The position numbers and the translations under genes are program-made. Positions 27,646 to 36,948 of a DNA stretch of 64,000 nt are shown here, in pieces (the stretch's first letter is position 1; the number at the start of each line of letters is the position of its first letter). Below the pieces are notes generated by a model that was not told the origin of the DNA, did no database searches, and saw only the letters and a list, made by a program, of their open reading frames with translations. The stretch comes from Pontibacter kalidii (lineage in GTDB: Bacteria; Bacteroidota; Bacteroidia; Cytophagales; Hymenobacteraceae). The DNA lies in contig NZ_CP111079.1 of the NCBI RefSeq assembly GCF_026278245.1, forward strand, positions 3,598,501 to 3,662,500, written 5' to 3'.

Positions 27646-28653
27646 ATGAGGATTATTATACCGATGGCCGGAATGGGCAAGCGCATGCGCCCGCACACAC
27701 TTACAGTTCCGAAACCACTTATACCTATTGCGGGCAAACCCATTGTGCAGCGCCTGGTGGAGGACATCGCCAAAGTATGCCAGGAGCCCATTGAGGAAGT
27801 GGCTTTCATTATCGGCCATTTTGGAGAGGAAGTAGAGAACGACCTGCTGGAGATCGCCGCCAAGATCGGCGCCAAGGGCACGATTGCATACCAGGAAGAA
27901 GCTTTGGGCACGGCCCACGCCATCCTTTGCGCCAAGGAGTCACTGGAAGGCAAAGTGGTGGTGGCCTTCGCCGACACACTTTTCAAGGCCGATTTCCAGC
28001 TCGACACCAACGCCGACGGCACCATCTGGGTGCAGCGCGTGGAGGACCCGCGCCCGTTCGGCGTGATCAAGCTCAACGAGAACAACGAGATCACCGACTT
28101 TGTGGAGAAGCCGCAGGAGTTCATCTCAGACCTAGCCATTATCGGCATCTACTATTTCCGCGACGGGGCTTACCTGCGCGACGAGCTGCAGTACCTGCTC
28201 GACAACAACATCAAGGATAAAGGGGAGTTCCAGCTAACGAACGCCCTGGAGAACATGAAGAACAAGGGCACCCGGTTTATACCTGCCGTTATCTCTGAGT
28301 GGCTCGATTGCGGAAATAAAAACGCAACCGTTTATACTAATCAACGCTATTTAGAGTATATAAAGGATGAGGAAGGCCTGGTGGCCTCGTCGGCGAAGCT
28401 GGAGAACGCAGTGATTATCCCGCCTGTATACATTGGCGAAAACGCCCAGATCATCAACTCGGTGGTCGGCCCGCATGTTTCGATAGGCAACGGCACAAAC
28501 GTAACCAACTGCGTGGTGAGCAACTCCATTATTCAGGAGAACACCACCCTCAAAAACGGCAACGTTGCAAACTCAATGCTCGGCAACTTTGTTGTGTACG
28601 AGGGGCGCCAGTCTGACCTCAGCCTTGGCGACTACAACACACTTGCGGAGTAA
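27646..28653 (+). CDS. sugar-phosphate nucleotidyltransferase
   Basis: 335-residue NDP-sugar pyrophosphorylase-type enzyme. The nucleotide-binding signature is PMAGMGKRMRPHTLTVPKPLIPIAGKPI, with YQEEALGTAHAI, GVIKLNENNEITDFVEKP and the SEWLDCGNK segment. The C-terminal part (VIIPPVYIGENAQIINSVVGPHVSIGNG) forms left-handed beta-helix hexapeptide repeats. It resembles glucose-1-phosphate thymidylyl- or GlmU-like transferases; the substrate is not fixed. It is 142 bases after dut and three bases before the TPR gene. Confidence 0.92.
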   Translation: MRIIIPMAGMGKRMRPHTLTVPKPLIPIAGKPIVQRLVEDIAKVCQEPIEEVAFIIGHFGEEVENDLLEIAAKIGAKGTIAYQEEALGTAHAILCAKESLEGKVVVAFADTLFKADFQLDTNADGTIWVQRVEDPRPFGVIKLNENNEITDFVEKPQEFISDLAIIGIYYFRDGAYLRDELQYLLDNNIKDKGEFQLTNALENMKNKGTRFIPAVISEWLDCGNKNATVYTNQRYLEYIKDEEGLVASSAKLENAVIIPPVYIGENAQIINSVVGPHVSIGNGTNVTNCVVSNSIIQENTTLKNGNVANSMLGNFVVYEGRQSDLSLGDYNTLAE

Positions 28654-28656
28654 CAC

Positions 28657-30423
28657 ATGACAACATTCAGAAACTTTATACTTGCCACCTGCTGCCTTGC
28701 CTTACTTGCCACAGGCGAGAGCACGGCGCAATCCTCAAAAAAGAAGAAGAAAGCCAAGGCCGCCCAGGAGGCTCCTGCACCACCCGTAGAGGTGCAGGCC
28801 CCCAGCGAGCGCGACAGGCAGGTGAGCGAGGCCATGTTTCTGGATGGAATGAGATATTTTATGCTGGAGGACTACCAACAAGCCCTCCAGCTTTTTCAAA
28901 AAGCCTATACCGTAACCCCCAATAACGCCGCCCTGAATTATAAGATCGGCGAGACGTACCTGCACCTGAAAGAGCCGAAGTCGGCCATGCCCTTTGCCCA
29001 GGCAGCCGTTAACCTCGAGAAGAAAAACGCCTATTATTACCTGCTGCTGGCCCAGCTGCACACCGAACTGCAGCAGTATGATGCCGCCGCACAGGCCTTT
29101 AACGCCCTTTTGGCCAACGTCCCCAACTCGAACGAGTACCTCTTCAACCTGGCTGATCTGTACCTTTCACAGTCGCGCTACGACGATGCGCTGAAGACGT
29201 ATGATCGCATCGAAAAGGAATTTGGCGACATGGAGCAGCTGCTGGTAAACCGCCAGCAGATATACCTGCGCCAGAAGAACGTGGACAAGGCCATTGCCGA
29301 GGGGGAGAAGCTGCTGAAGGCCTACCCTACCGAAATTCGTTATTACCTGTCGCAGGCAGAGCTGTACAACGCCTCCCGCCGCCCCGAAGATGCCATCCAT
29401 ACCCTGCACAAGGCATTGCGCCTGGAGCCGGGCAACCCGTTTGCCCACCTCATGCTCTCTGACCTGCACCGCCAGAAAGGCGAGCTGAAGGAGTCGGAAC
29501 GAGAGGTAAAACTGGCTTTTGCCAGTAGCGAACTCGATATCGACACGAAAGTGCGCATCCTGGTGGACTTTATCCGCCAGCTGCCTAACCCGCAGATTGA
29601 GCCCGTGGCCCTGGAACTGGTGGATTTGACGATTGAAAAGCACCCGGAAGAAGCCAAGGCCTACGCCGTGGCCGCCGACCTGCAGACCATTGTTGGCAAA
29701 AAGCAGATCGCCCGCGATAATTACCTGAAGGCCGTGAAGCTGGATGATTCCCATTTTAAGATCTGGCAGCAGATTGTGTTGCTCGATGCCGAGCTGGAGC
29801 AGCCTGCTGAAATGGTAAAGCATGCTGAACAGGCGCTGGAGCTGTTTCCGAACCAGGCGGTTTTCTGGTTCTACAGCGGCACCGGCCACCTGATAGAGAA
29901 AAACTTTGAGAAGGCCGTAAAGGCCCTGGAGTATGGCAAACGTCTTTCGGTGGGTGAGCCGGAGCTGGTAATGCAGTTTAACATGCAGCTAGGCGATAGC
30001 TATAACTCCCTGAAGGACTACAAGAAGTCTGACGCCGCTTACGAAGCTGTGCTGGCGCAGGACGCAGATAACGAGCATGTGCTCAACAACTACAGCTATT
30101 TCCTGTCGCTGAGGGGCGAGAGCCTGGAGAAGGCCCGGCAAATGTCAGAGCGGCTGGTAAAGCAGCACCCGACCAACCCCACTTACCTGGATACCTACGC
30201 CTGGGTGCTGTACAAAATGGGCAATTACACCGAGGCCCGCAAATACCTGGAGCAGGCCGTGGCCATCTCTGACGATGCCACCATCGTGGAGCACTACGGT
30301 GATGTGCTCTTCAAGCTGGGCAAGAAAGAAGAAGCCGTAAGCCAGTGGCAGAAAGCCAAGCTGAAAGGGGAAGCCTCCGCCTTTATCGACCGAAAGATAA
30401 AAGAGAAAAAACTTTATGAGTAA
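28657..30423 (+). CDS. exported tetratricopeptide-repeat protein
   Basis: 588 residues. A signal peptide (cleavage near STAQS) precedes a Lys-rich and Pro/Ala-rich spacer, then about a dozen TPR units (for example YQQALQLFQKAYTVTPNNAALNYKIGETY and YTEARKYLEQAVAISDDATIVEHYGDVLFKLGK). Such proteins act as scaffolds in the periplasm. Its position before the DUF4292 lipoprotein and an EnvC-like factor is a conserved Bacteroidota order, which suggests an envelope complex. Its end overlaps the next gene by 8 bases. Confidence 0.9.
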   Translation: MTTFRNFILATCCLALLATGESTAQSSKKKKKAKAAQEAPAPPVEVQAPSERDRQVSEAMFLDGMRYFMLEDYQQALQLFQKAYTVTPNNAALNYKIGETYLHLKEPKSAMPFAQAAVNLEKKNAYYYLLLAQLHTELQQYDAAAQAFNALLANVPNSNEYLFNLADLYLSQSRYDDALKTYDRIEKEFGDMEQLLVNRQQIYLRQKNVDKAIAEGEKLLKAYPTEIRYYLSQAELYNASRRPEDAIHTLHKALRLEPGNPFAHLMLSDLHRQKGELKESEREVKLAFASSELDIDTKVRILVDFIRQLPNPQIEPVALELVDLTIEKHPEEAKAYAVAADLQTIVGKKQIARDNYLKAVKLDDSHFKIWQQIVLLDAELEQPAEMVKHAEQALELFPNQAVFWFYSGTGHLIEKNFEKAVKALEYGKRLSVGEPELVMQFNMQLGDSYNSLKDYKKSDAAYEAVLAQDADNEHVLNNYSYFLSLRGESLEKARQMSERLVKQHPTNPTYLDTYAWVLYKMGNYTEARKYLEQAVAISDDATIVEHYGDVLFKLGKKEEAVSQWQKAKLKGEASAFIDRKIKEKKLYE

Positions 30424-31168
30424 GCATCTATTGCTTTTCGTATGCGGCTTACTGCTGTTGGCAAGCTGTAAGAAAGATACTGTCCCTACCTCCGCCACCG
30501 CCTCCACCACCACCGTTGGCGCCGTAAAAGTAGAGAACCTCGACTTTACCTACCTGACCAGTAAGAGCCAGGTCACCCTCAACGACAGGAACGACAATCT
30601 CTCCTCTGGTGTAAGTATACGTATGCAGAAGGACAGCGTGATCTGGGTATCGGTGTTACCAGGCCTGGGTATTGAGGCCGCCCGCATGATGTTAACGCAG
30701 GACTCGGTATACTTTATGAACCGCCTGAAGAAAGAATACGCCGCCACCGATTACCGCTTTCTGCGCAACAAGCTGCAGGTAGACGTGAATTTCGATGTGC
30801 TGCAGGCTATACTGTTGGGCAACTACCAGTCCACGGGCTCGGAGAAAGTGCTGAACCTAGAGGCCCGCCACCATGTGCAGCAGCAGCGCCAGAACCTCAC
30901 CCTCGATTATTTTATCAGTGCCCTGAACAACAAACTGGAGCAACTCAACGCCAGAGACAATAACACCGGCAACACCATCACGGTAAAGTATAACAACTTC
31001 ACGCCTATCGGCCAGGTACCTTTCGCGTATGAGCTGGTAGCGCAGGTGCTGCAAAAGGGCCAGGTGTCTGACTTTACCCTGAAGCACAGCCGCGTAACCG
31101 TTTCTCAGGAGCCCCTCACTTTTCCGTTCGGCGTACCCGGCGACTATACCCACCTGAGCTTTAATTAA
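30416..31168 (+). CDS. DUF4292 lipoprotein
   Basis: 250-residue lipoprotein (MSKHLLLFVCGLLLLASC, lipobox LASC). The body matches DUF4292: LDFTYLTSKSQVTL, SVSIRMQKDSVIWVSVLPGLGIEAARMMLTQDSVYFMNRLKKEY and a C-terminal FPFGVPGDYTHL. The overall fold resembles LolA/LolB-like lipid- or lipoprotein-binding barrels, which is inference. It is translationally coupled to the TPR gene by overlap. Confidence 0.85.
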   Translation: MSKHLLLFVCGLLLLASCKKDTVPTSATASTTTVGAVKVENLDFTYLTSKSQVTLNDRNDNLSSGVSIRMQKDSVIWVSVLPGLGIEAARMMLTQDSVYFMNRLKKEYAATDYRFLRNKLQVDVNFDVLQAILLGNYQSTGSEKVLNLEARHHVQQQRQNLTLDYFISALNNKLEQLNARDNNTGNTITVKYNNFTPIGQVPFAYELVAQVLQKGQVSDFTLKHSRVTVSQEPLTFPFGVPGDYTHLSFN

Positions 31169-31182
31169 ATCTCCGGCCCCAG

Positions 31183-31214
31183 TTGGTTCTTCCGTTTTAG
31201 ATTCGCCATATTTG
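31183..31214 (+). promoter_or_regulatory. internal promoter before the EnvC-like gene
   Basis: TTG (31183-31185) and CATATTTG (31207-31214, one mismatch to TAnnTTTG) are 21 bases apart in the 77-base gap. Confidence 0.45.
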
Positions 31215-31245
31215 TAAACTGAGAGTAGAAGAACCATACGTTTTG

Positions 31246-32481
31246 ATGAAGGCCCTTTACAGATTAGCCTTTTTCTTCTTTCTGCTGAGCCTGCCACTAG
31301 TCACCGTGGCTCAAAATGCAAAATCCAAGGCGCAGCTGGAGAAGGAGAAAAAGGAGAACCTCACCCGTATAAAAGAAGCAAACCGCATTCTGCAGCAAAC
31401 AGCCAAGCAGAAGCAGGCTTCCATTGGCCAACTTAACGCCATCAAGGAGAAGATCACGGTTCAGCAGGGGGTGATTGCCAACATCTCCCGGGAGATTAAC
31501 CTGCTTGAGTCTGACGTAAAGGAGACAGAGGGCATTGTAGGAGCACTACAAAACGACCTGCAAAAGCTCAAGGAGGAGTATGCAACCATGGTATACGCCG
31601 CCTCCAAGACAGCCAACAGCTACAATAAGCTCATGTTTTTGTTCGCCGCTGACTCCTTTAACCAGTTTGTGATGCGCCTGCGCTACCTGCAGCAGTACTC
31701 CGAAGCCCGCAAGAAGCAGGTGGAGCTGATAAGCAAGGTACAGGCAGCCCTGAACGGGCAGCTGGCTGTGCTGGAGTCCAAGAGAGAGCAGAAGCAAAGC
31801 CTGCTAAGCAAGCAACTGGCCGAGAACAAAAACCTGCAAAGCCTGCAGCAGCAACAGAATACCATGATCTCGCGCCTGAGCCAACAGGAAAGTAACCTGA
31901 AGAAAGAAGTGGCAGAGCGGCAGCAGGCTGTAAAGAAACTGGACAACCTGATTGCTGACATTGTGCGCGAGGAAATTGCCCGGGCGGCCAGAGCAGCGCG
32001 CGCGGCAGGCAAAGAAACCAGCGGCAGTCCCAACAAAGTAACCCTTACGCCCGAGGCAGCGCTCATCTCCTCCTCCTTCGCCGGAAACAAAGGCAGGCTG
32101 GCCTGGCCTGTGGAGCGTGGCTTCATCTCGCAGAAGTTTGGCCGCCACAACCACCCGGTGCTCAAAGGCGTGGTGGTAGAAAACCGCGGTGTAGACATAC
32201 AAACGGCACAGGGATCTGCCGCACGTGCCGTTTTTGAGGGGAAAGTACTTACAGTAGCCTCCGTACCAGGCATGAACAACATCGTGATGGTGCAGCACGG
32301 CGAATACTTTACTGTATATGCCAAACTAAAGACGGTAACAGTAAAGCCAGGGCAGGATGTGAAGCTTAAAGATACAATCGGCACAGTGTATACCGACAGC
32401 GACGGCACCACAGAGCTACAGTTCCAGGTTTGGAAAAACAGCTCGAACATGAACCCTGAAAGCTGGATAGCCAAGCCATAA
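31246..32481 (+). CDS. EnvC/NlpD-like murein hydrolase activator with M23 domain
   Basis: 411 residues. A signal peptide (cleavage near TVAQN) is followed by a long coiled coil (~25-250, rich in KEK/QKQ heptads) and an Ala/Arg stretch. The C-terminal LytM/M23 domain (~285-410) starts GRLAWPVERGFISQKFGRHNHPVLKG. The usual zinc ligands look degenerate: ENRGVDI lacks the expected His and the final motif reads VYAKL where peptidases have YAHL. It is therefore probably an amidase activator in cell division, like EnvC, and not an enzyme. The start is the ATG at 31246, one codon after an in-frame TTG. Confidence 0.88.
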   Translation: MKALYRLAFFFFLLSLPLVTVAQNAKSKAQLEKEKKENLTRIKEANRILQQTAKQKQASIGQLNAIKEKITVQQGVIANISREINLLESDVKETEGIVGALQNDLQKLKEEYATMVYAASKTANSYNKLMFLFAADSFNQFVMRLRYLQQYSEARKKQVELISKVQAALNGQLAVLESKREQKQSLLSKQLAENKNLQSLQQQQNTMISRLSQQESNLKKEVAERQQAVKKLDNLIADIVREEIARAARAARAAGKETSGSPNKVTLTPEAALISSSFAGNKGRLAWPVERGFISQKFGRHNHPVLKGVVVENRGVDIQTAQGSAARAVFEGKVLTVASVPGMNNIVMVQHGEYFTVYAKLKTVTVKPGQDVKLKDTIGTVYTDSDGTTELQFQVWKNSSNMNPESWIAKP

Positions 32482-32519
32482 CAGAAGATACGCTGGCCCT
32501 CAGGTCTCAAAAATCGAAG

Positions 32520-32549
32520 AAGCCACAGCTATCGCTGTGGCTTTTCTTT
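32520..32549 (+). terminator. terminator after the EnvC-like gene
   Basis: A 10-bp stem (32520-32529 with 32534-32543) and a TATC loop lead into CTTTTCTTTT. Confidence 0.8.
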
Positions 32550-33220
32550 TAGGCTCCGCCTCCCCCAGGCGAAGCCAGACTTAAATAACTAAAGGCCGTT
32601 TCTGTTAAAACCCAGAACAGCACTGTGCAAAAATAAAAAAACACCCCACAGTGCAGGGTGCCTTTCCAAGCTATGAAAACAAACTTAATATTTATATCTA
32701 TGAGCAGCCCTGAAGGCACTGCTGAGATTTCATTTCGCTAAATTACAACCTCGTTTATAAAAATGCAACATTGAGGCAAAAACTAATTGCTGCTAGTAAG
32801 CATCTTTGTATAGCTATACTGCTATTTAAGAGTAAGGTTTCAGAGTTCTGCTCTTTATTTCTGAAACATGCAGAAATGCAATAAAGTTGCACCTGAGGAA
32901 AAAAGTTAGAAGCTGCTCCGCTAACCACACTTAAGGGTAAAAAGGCGCAATTCTTCCTATACCCGATTTCTGGCACAACAAGTTTTATACCATAAGGAGA
33001 CCGAAAATCAAACAGCTGAGTTACAATAATTTATACGTAAGCTCAAAGAACCTGCTTCCTTTCCTGGGACAAAACAGAAGCATTATCTCTATAAAATGGA
33101 AAGTGGTGCTTAGAACTTTCCTGCTCCCTGCCGAACTTACACCTGGTAATTCGGCTCCTTTTTACAACAAGTTCTATACTTACACTTAACTTAAGGCGTT
33201 TTAAACTTATCCCGACTGAT
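32550..33220. other. AT-rich gap without a convincing gene
   Basis: Holds a small hairpin GGCTCCGCCT/AGGCGAAGCC near 32552-32576 and an 8-bp stem (32620-32627 with 32647-32654), then AT-rich DNA. Short frames on both strands show no domain or signal sequence. I see no gene. Confidence 0.5.
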
Positions 33221-33222
33221 GT

Positions 33223-33252
33223 GGGTTAATTAAAATATTAACCCTAATTTTG
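33223..33252 (+). promoter_or_regulatory. tatA promoter with overlapping palindrome
   Basis: TAATTTTG (33245-33252) fits the -7 consensus and lies 26 bases before the tatA ATG. Immediately upstream, GGGTTAAT (33223-33230) and ATTAACCC (33237-33244) form a perfect 8-bp inverted repeat filling the promoter spacer, a possible operator. A clear -33 element is not seen. Confidence 0.45.
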
Positions 33253-33277
33253 TAGCACAACTTTAAACATTAAAGAC

Positions 33278-33490
33278 ATGGGTATCACTAACATTTTCTT
33301 ATTTATTGGAGGCTTGGGCGGCACGGAAGTAGTCCTGATTCTGTTTGCAATTCTGTTGCTGTTCGGTGCTAAGCGTATCCCTGAGTTGGCTAAAGGCCTT
33401 GGCCGCGGCATTCGTGAGTTTAAAGATGCCACTAAGGAGATCAAGAGCGACATCGAGAATTCGGTGAAAGACGACAGCACTACCAAATAA
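33278..33490 (+). CDS. tatA: twin-arginine translocase subunit TatA/TatE
   Basis: 70-residue pore-forming Tat component. One transmembrane segment ([35 protein letters not shown]) has the FG hinge and amphipathic helix of the TatA family, followed by a charged tail. It is first of the tatA-tatA-gatA-transglycosylase set; tatC is not in the window. Confidence 0.93.
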   Translation: MGITNIFLFIGGLGGTEVVLILFAILLLFGAKRIPELAKGLGRGIREFKDATKEIKSDIENSVKDDSTTK

Positions 33491-33527
33491 GCTCTTCCCG
33501 CCAAAAGCATAGTTTTTAAGGTAGCTT

Positions 33528-33746
33528 ATGTGCCTTAATTATATTTTCCTCTTCTTGGGAGACCTGGGGGGAGGTGAGATGATGGTCATCATGACCGCCA
33601 TCCTTTTGCTGTTTGGCGCAGATAAGCTCCCGAGTATTGCCCGCTCTTTTGGCCGTGGCATGCGGGAGTTCAAAGATGCGGCAGACGAGATTAAACACGA
33701 TCTAGAGCAATCCATTAAAGACGATCCTAAGTCCAAAAAAGGTTGA
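33528..33746 (+). CDS. second TatA/TatE paralogue
   Basis: 72 residues with the same plan ([38 protein letters not shown]). It keeps the FG hinge but has a different N terminus and an extra acidic residue after the hinge, so it may be specialised, for example TatB-like. It lies 37 bases after tatA and overlaps gatA by 4 bases. Confidence 0.9.
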   Translation: MCLNYIFLFLGDLGGGEMMVIMTAILLLFGADKLPSIARSFGRGMREFKDAADEIKHDLEQSIKDDPKSKKG

Positions 33747-35179
33747 GACAGTATAATTCGCTTCGCGACATCCGCACAGACATTGCCAATGGCCAGGTTT
33801 CGTGCAGGCAACTGACAGAGCAGTATCTCCGCAACATCAGGGAGAAGGCTGAGTTGAACGCTTTCCTGGAGATTTTTGAGGAAGAGGCGCTGGCCCAGGC
33901 CGACGCCGTTGACAGGAAGCTAGCCAACGGCACTGCCGGCAAGCTGGCAGGTATGGTTATAGGCATAAAGGACGTGCTGGCCTACGAGGGCCACAGCCTG
34001 CAGGCATCCAGCCAGATCCTGAACGGCTTTAAGTCGCTTTACACTGCCTCTGCAGTACAACGCCTGCTCGCTGAGGACGCCATCATCATTGGCCGCCAGA
34101 ACTGCGATGAGTTTGCCATGGGTGCCTCTAACGAAAACTCCTCTTTCGGCAACGTGCTGAACGCCGATGACCCTACCCGTGTGCCGGGCGGTTCTTCGGG
34201 AGGCTCAGCCGTGGCCGTGCAGGCTGATCTTTGCCTGGCCTCTATCGGCTCTGATACAGGTGGATCGGTGCGCCAGCCGGCGTCATTCTGCGGTGTTATC
34301 GGCCTTAAGCCTACCTATTCCCGCATTTCCCGCTATGGCCTTATCGCCTACGCCTCTTCTTTCGACCAGATTGGCCTGATTACGAAGGACGTGGAGGATG
34401 CGGCCCTGCTACTGGAGGTAATAGCCGGTGCCGATGGCATGGACAGCACAGCCAGTCAGCGCGAGGTGCCGGCCTACAGCCAGCTATTGCAAACAGACAA
34501 AAAGTATAAGATCGGCTACATCCGCGACTGCTTTGAGCGCGAAGGACTGGAAACCGAAGTAAAAGATGCCATCCTTGGCGTAAAGGACATGCTGCGCGAC
34601 GCAGGCCATGAGGTAGAGGGCGTGGATTTCCCATACCTTGACTTTATGGTGCCCACCTACTACATCCTCACCACGGCGGAGGCCAGCTCAAACCTGGGCC
34701 GCTACGACGGCGTGAAGTATGGCTACCGCTCCGATAATGTAACCGACCTGACATCGCTGTACAAGAAGACAAGGGCCGAAGGCTTTGGAGCGGAAGTACA
34801 GCGCCGCATCGTGCTGGGAACCTTTGTGCTCAGCGCCGATTATTACGACGCCTATTACACTAAGGCGCAAAAGGTGAGACGCCTGATCAAAGAGAAGACT
34901 GATGAGTTGCTTCAGCAATATGATTTCCTTATATTGCCTACCGCTCCTACCACCGCTTTTAAAATAGGAGAGAATACAGCGAACCCATTAGCCATGTACC
35001 TGGCTGACATCTTCACGGTTCAGGCCTCACTTGCAGGCGTGCCAGCCATCTCTATACCGGTTGGTCGCGATGCCAACGGCCTGTCCATCGGGTTGCAGTT
35101 AATGACCCGCTCATTTGAGGAGCCGCAGCTGCTGGCTTTCTCAAATTACATCCTGGACAAGATAACCGTTGACGCCTAA
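33743..35179 (+). CDS. gatA: Asp-tRNA(Asn)/Glu-tRNA(Gln) amidotransferase subunit A
   Basis: Amidase subunit that supplies ammonia from glutamine to convert misacylated Glu-tRNA(Gln) or Asp-tRNA(Asn). 478 residues. The amidase-signature Ser-cisSer-Lys triad is visible: Lys in GIKDVLAYEGH, GGSSGGSAVAVQADL and SIGSDTGGSVRQPASFCG. No ATG exists near the N terminus; the TTG at 33743, overlapping the upstream stop as TTGA, begins the normal RQYNSLRDIRTDI sequence. gatB and gatC are not nearby, common in this phylum. Confidence 0.93.
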   Translation: MRQYNSLRDIRTDIANGQVSCRQLTEQYLRNIREKAELNAFLEIFEEEALAQADAVDRKLANGTAGKLAGMVIGIKDVLAYEGHSLQASSQILNGFKSLYTASAVQRLLAEDAIIIGRQNCDEFAMGASNENSSFGNVLNADDPTRVPGGSSGGSAVAVQADLCLASIGSDTGGSVRQPASFCGVIGLKPTYSRISRYGLIAYASSFDQIGLITKDVEDAALLLEVIAGADGMDSTASQREVPAYSQLLQTDKKYKIGYIRDCFEREGLETEVKDAILGVKDMLRDAGHEVEGVDFPYLDFMVPTYYILTTAEASSNLGRYDGVKYGYRSDNVTDLTSLYKKTRAEGFGAEVQRRIVLGTFVLSADYYDAYYTKAQKVRRLIKEKTDELLQQYDFLILPTAPTTAFKIGENTANPLAMYLADIFTVQASLAGVPAISIPVGRDANGLSIGLQLMTRSFEEPQLLAFSNYILDKITVDA

Positions 35180-35187
35180 ACCTTGAC

Positions 35188-36693
35188 ATGACTTACAGCA
35201 AATTCCTAACATTGCTTACGGCTATGGCTGGTAGCATCTGCGCGTTTAACGCCAGTGCTACTGCCCATAGCCGTTTGCTTGAGGCGCCCTCCGCTTTCGG
35301 CGACTCCCTGTCCGTTTCAACGGACTCTCTAAGATCAAGGACCACTGCCATCCTAGCAGACACCAGTGTGCAGATGCTCTCGTCAGAAGAACTGGCCCTG
35401 ATGGTGGAGGTGGTTCCAAACGAGCCGGATGATGTGATCGCAGACAGGTTAAGCTGCCTGGAATCGGACATTCCGCTGGTATACAACGATTTTGTAAGGA
35501 ATTTTATCGATTACTTTACCATCCGCAACCGCAAGTATACGCGCACCATGCTCACGCGCGAGAACGTATACTTTCCGCTTTTCGAGAAATACCTCAAGAA
35601 GCACAACATGCCGGATGAGCTCAAGTACCTGGCCATCGTGGAGTCGGGCCTGAACCCGCTGGCACAGAGCCCCGTGGGGGCAGCCGGGCTTTGGCAGTTC
35701 ATGAAGCCCACTGGCCGCGAGTATGGCCTGCACCAAACCCAGTACATCGACGAGCGCCTGGACCCGGAGAAGTCCACAGAGGCGGCCATGCTGTTTCTGC
35801 GCCGCCTGCATAAGTACTACGGCGACTGGGAGCTGGCGCTGGCGGCCTATAACTGCGGCCAGGGCAACGTAAACAAAGCCATTCGCAAGGCTGGCGGCAA
35901 GAAATCCTTCTGGGATATTTTCCCATACCTGCCCCGCGAGACAAGAGGCTATGTACCTAGTATGACGGCCGTGCGCTATGCCATGCACTATGCCGGCGAG
36001 CACAACATTTTCTCCGACTCTATACTTTACCAGCCCGAGGTGGCTTACCTGGAGGTAAAACAGGAGCTGGAGCTGGACAGGCTGGCTGCCGAGCTTCACC
36101 TCAGCCCGGAGCAGCTGCTCGCCCTGAATCCGGAACTAAAGAATAACACCATACCCGGCAACAAGTATAAACTGCGCGTTCCTTCCACCAGGGCCACTCT
36201 GCTGGCCACCGCCGAAGACCAGAGCTGTATACTTTTAGCCGCGGCCTCTGCCCCACTCCGGCAAAACACGCCGGAGCAGGCCCCTGTCCTGCTGGCGTCC
36301 GCCAGAACGGAGGCTCCGGTAAAATCATCTGAGGTAAAGTATACCGTACAACCCGGCGATAACCTGATCAGCATTGCCAGAAGGCATAACGTGACGGTGG
36401 ACCAGCTGAAGGAATGGAACAACCTGAACAGCAGCTACATTAGGCCAGCACAGGAGCTTCAGATCATACAGCAGGGGCAGGCCACCACGACCGTGCTGGC
36501 TTCCAATACACAGGCAAAGGCTGACTCCAGATCAGTGGTAGAGAAAAAGGAGCTGATCCATCATGTGCAGCCGGGCGACACGCTCTGGCAGATTTCACGC
36601 AAGTATGACGGCATCAGTGTGGAACAGATAAAAAAGCTGAACAAGCTAAAGTCTAACAACCTGAAGCCTGGTCAGAAACTGATCCTGAGCTAG
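35188..36693 (+). CDS. MltD-like lytic transglycosylase with two LysM domains
   Basis: 501-residue exported murein enzyme. The signal peptide ends near NASAT. The SLT domain has the catalytic Glu152 in LAIVESGLNPLAQSP, then GAAGLWQFMKPTGREYGL and LALAAYNCGQGNVNKAI. Two C-terminal LysM modules (VKYTVQPGDNLISIARRHNV and LIHHVQPGDTLWQISRKYDG) bind peptidoglycan; a weaker LysM-like stretch lies near LELDRLAAELHLSPEQLLALN. It is 8 bases after gatA. Confidence 0.95.
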   Translation: MTYSKFLTLLTAMAGSICAFNASATAHSRLLEAPSAFGDSLSVSTDSLRSRTTAILADTSVQMLSSEELALMVEVVPNEPDDVIADRLSCLESDIPLVYNDFVRNFIDYFTIRNRKYTRTMLTRENVYFPLFEKYLKKHNMPDELKYLAIVESGLNPLAQSPVGAAGLWQFMKPTGREYGLHQTQYIDERLDPEKSTEAAMLFLRRLHKYYGDWELALAAYNCGQGNVNKAIRKAGGKKSFWDIFPYLPRETRGYVPSMTAVRYAMHYAGEHNIFSDSILYQPEVAYLEVKQELELDRLAAELHLSPEQLLALNPELKNNTIPGNKYKLRVPSTRATLLATAEDQSCILLAAASAPLRQNTPEQAPVLLASARTEAPVKSSEVKYTVQPGDNLISIARRHNVTVDQLKEWNNLNSSYIRPAQELQIIQQGQATTTVLASNTQAKADSRSVVEKKELIHHVQPGDTLWQISRKYDGISVEQIKKLNKLKSNNLKPGQKLILS

Positions 36694-36718
36694 GCTGCCG
36701 CACCACCCGCTACACCAG

Positions 36719-36744
36719 GAGCACCTTCCGCACGGAAGGTGCTC
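36719..36744 (+). terminator. terminator of the tat-gatA operon
   Basis: A 12-bp perfect stem (36719-36730 with 36733-36744) is followed by TTTGTTTATACTTT, with the window motif inside the T-rich tail. The printed loop is only two bases, so the innermost pairs would open. Confidence 0.7.
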
Positions 36745-36819
36745 TTTGTTTATACTTTGCCGGCGGGGCTTTCAGGTTAAAAAAACAACATTTTCTGCAC
36801 TCCTGACTTTTGCACCGCT

Positions 36820-36827
36820 TATCTTTG
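36820..36827 (+). promoter_or_regulatory. -7 element upstream of maeB
   Basis: TATCTTTG fits TAnnTTTG; a matching -33 element at normal spacing is not obvious. The leader would be about 115 nt. Confidence 0.45.
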
Positions 36828-36948
36828 GAGGCTCGGTTTGGATTAACGGCAATTTCTTATAAAATTAGTAGTTACCCCATGCAGCAGGGGGAAAAATCAA
36901 AGAAGCGTAGGCTAAACTGAGACAGCTTACTACTTACAACAACACAAC

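Noticed and set aside
32755..32976. 73-codon minus-strand ORF in the AT-rich gap
   Set aside because: No recognisable domain, no promoter match, and composition typical of random AT-rich DNA.
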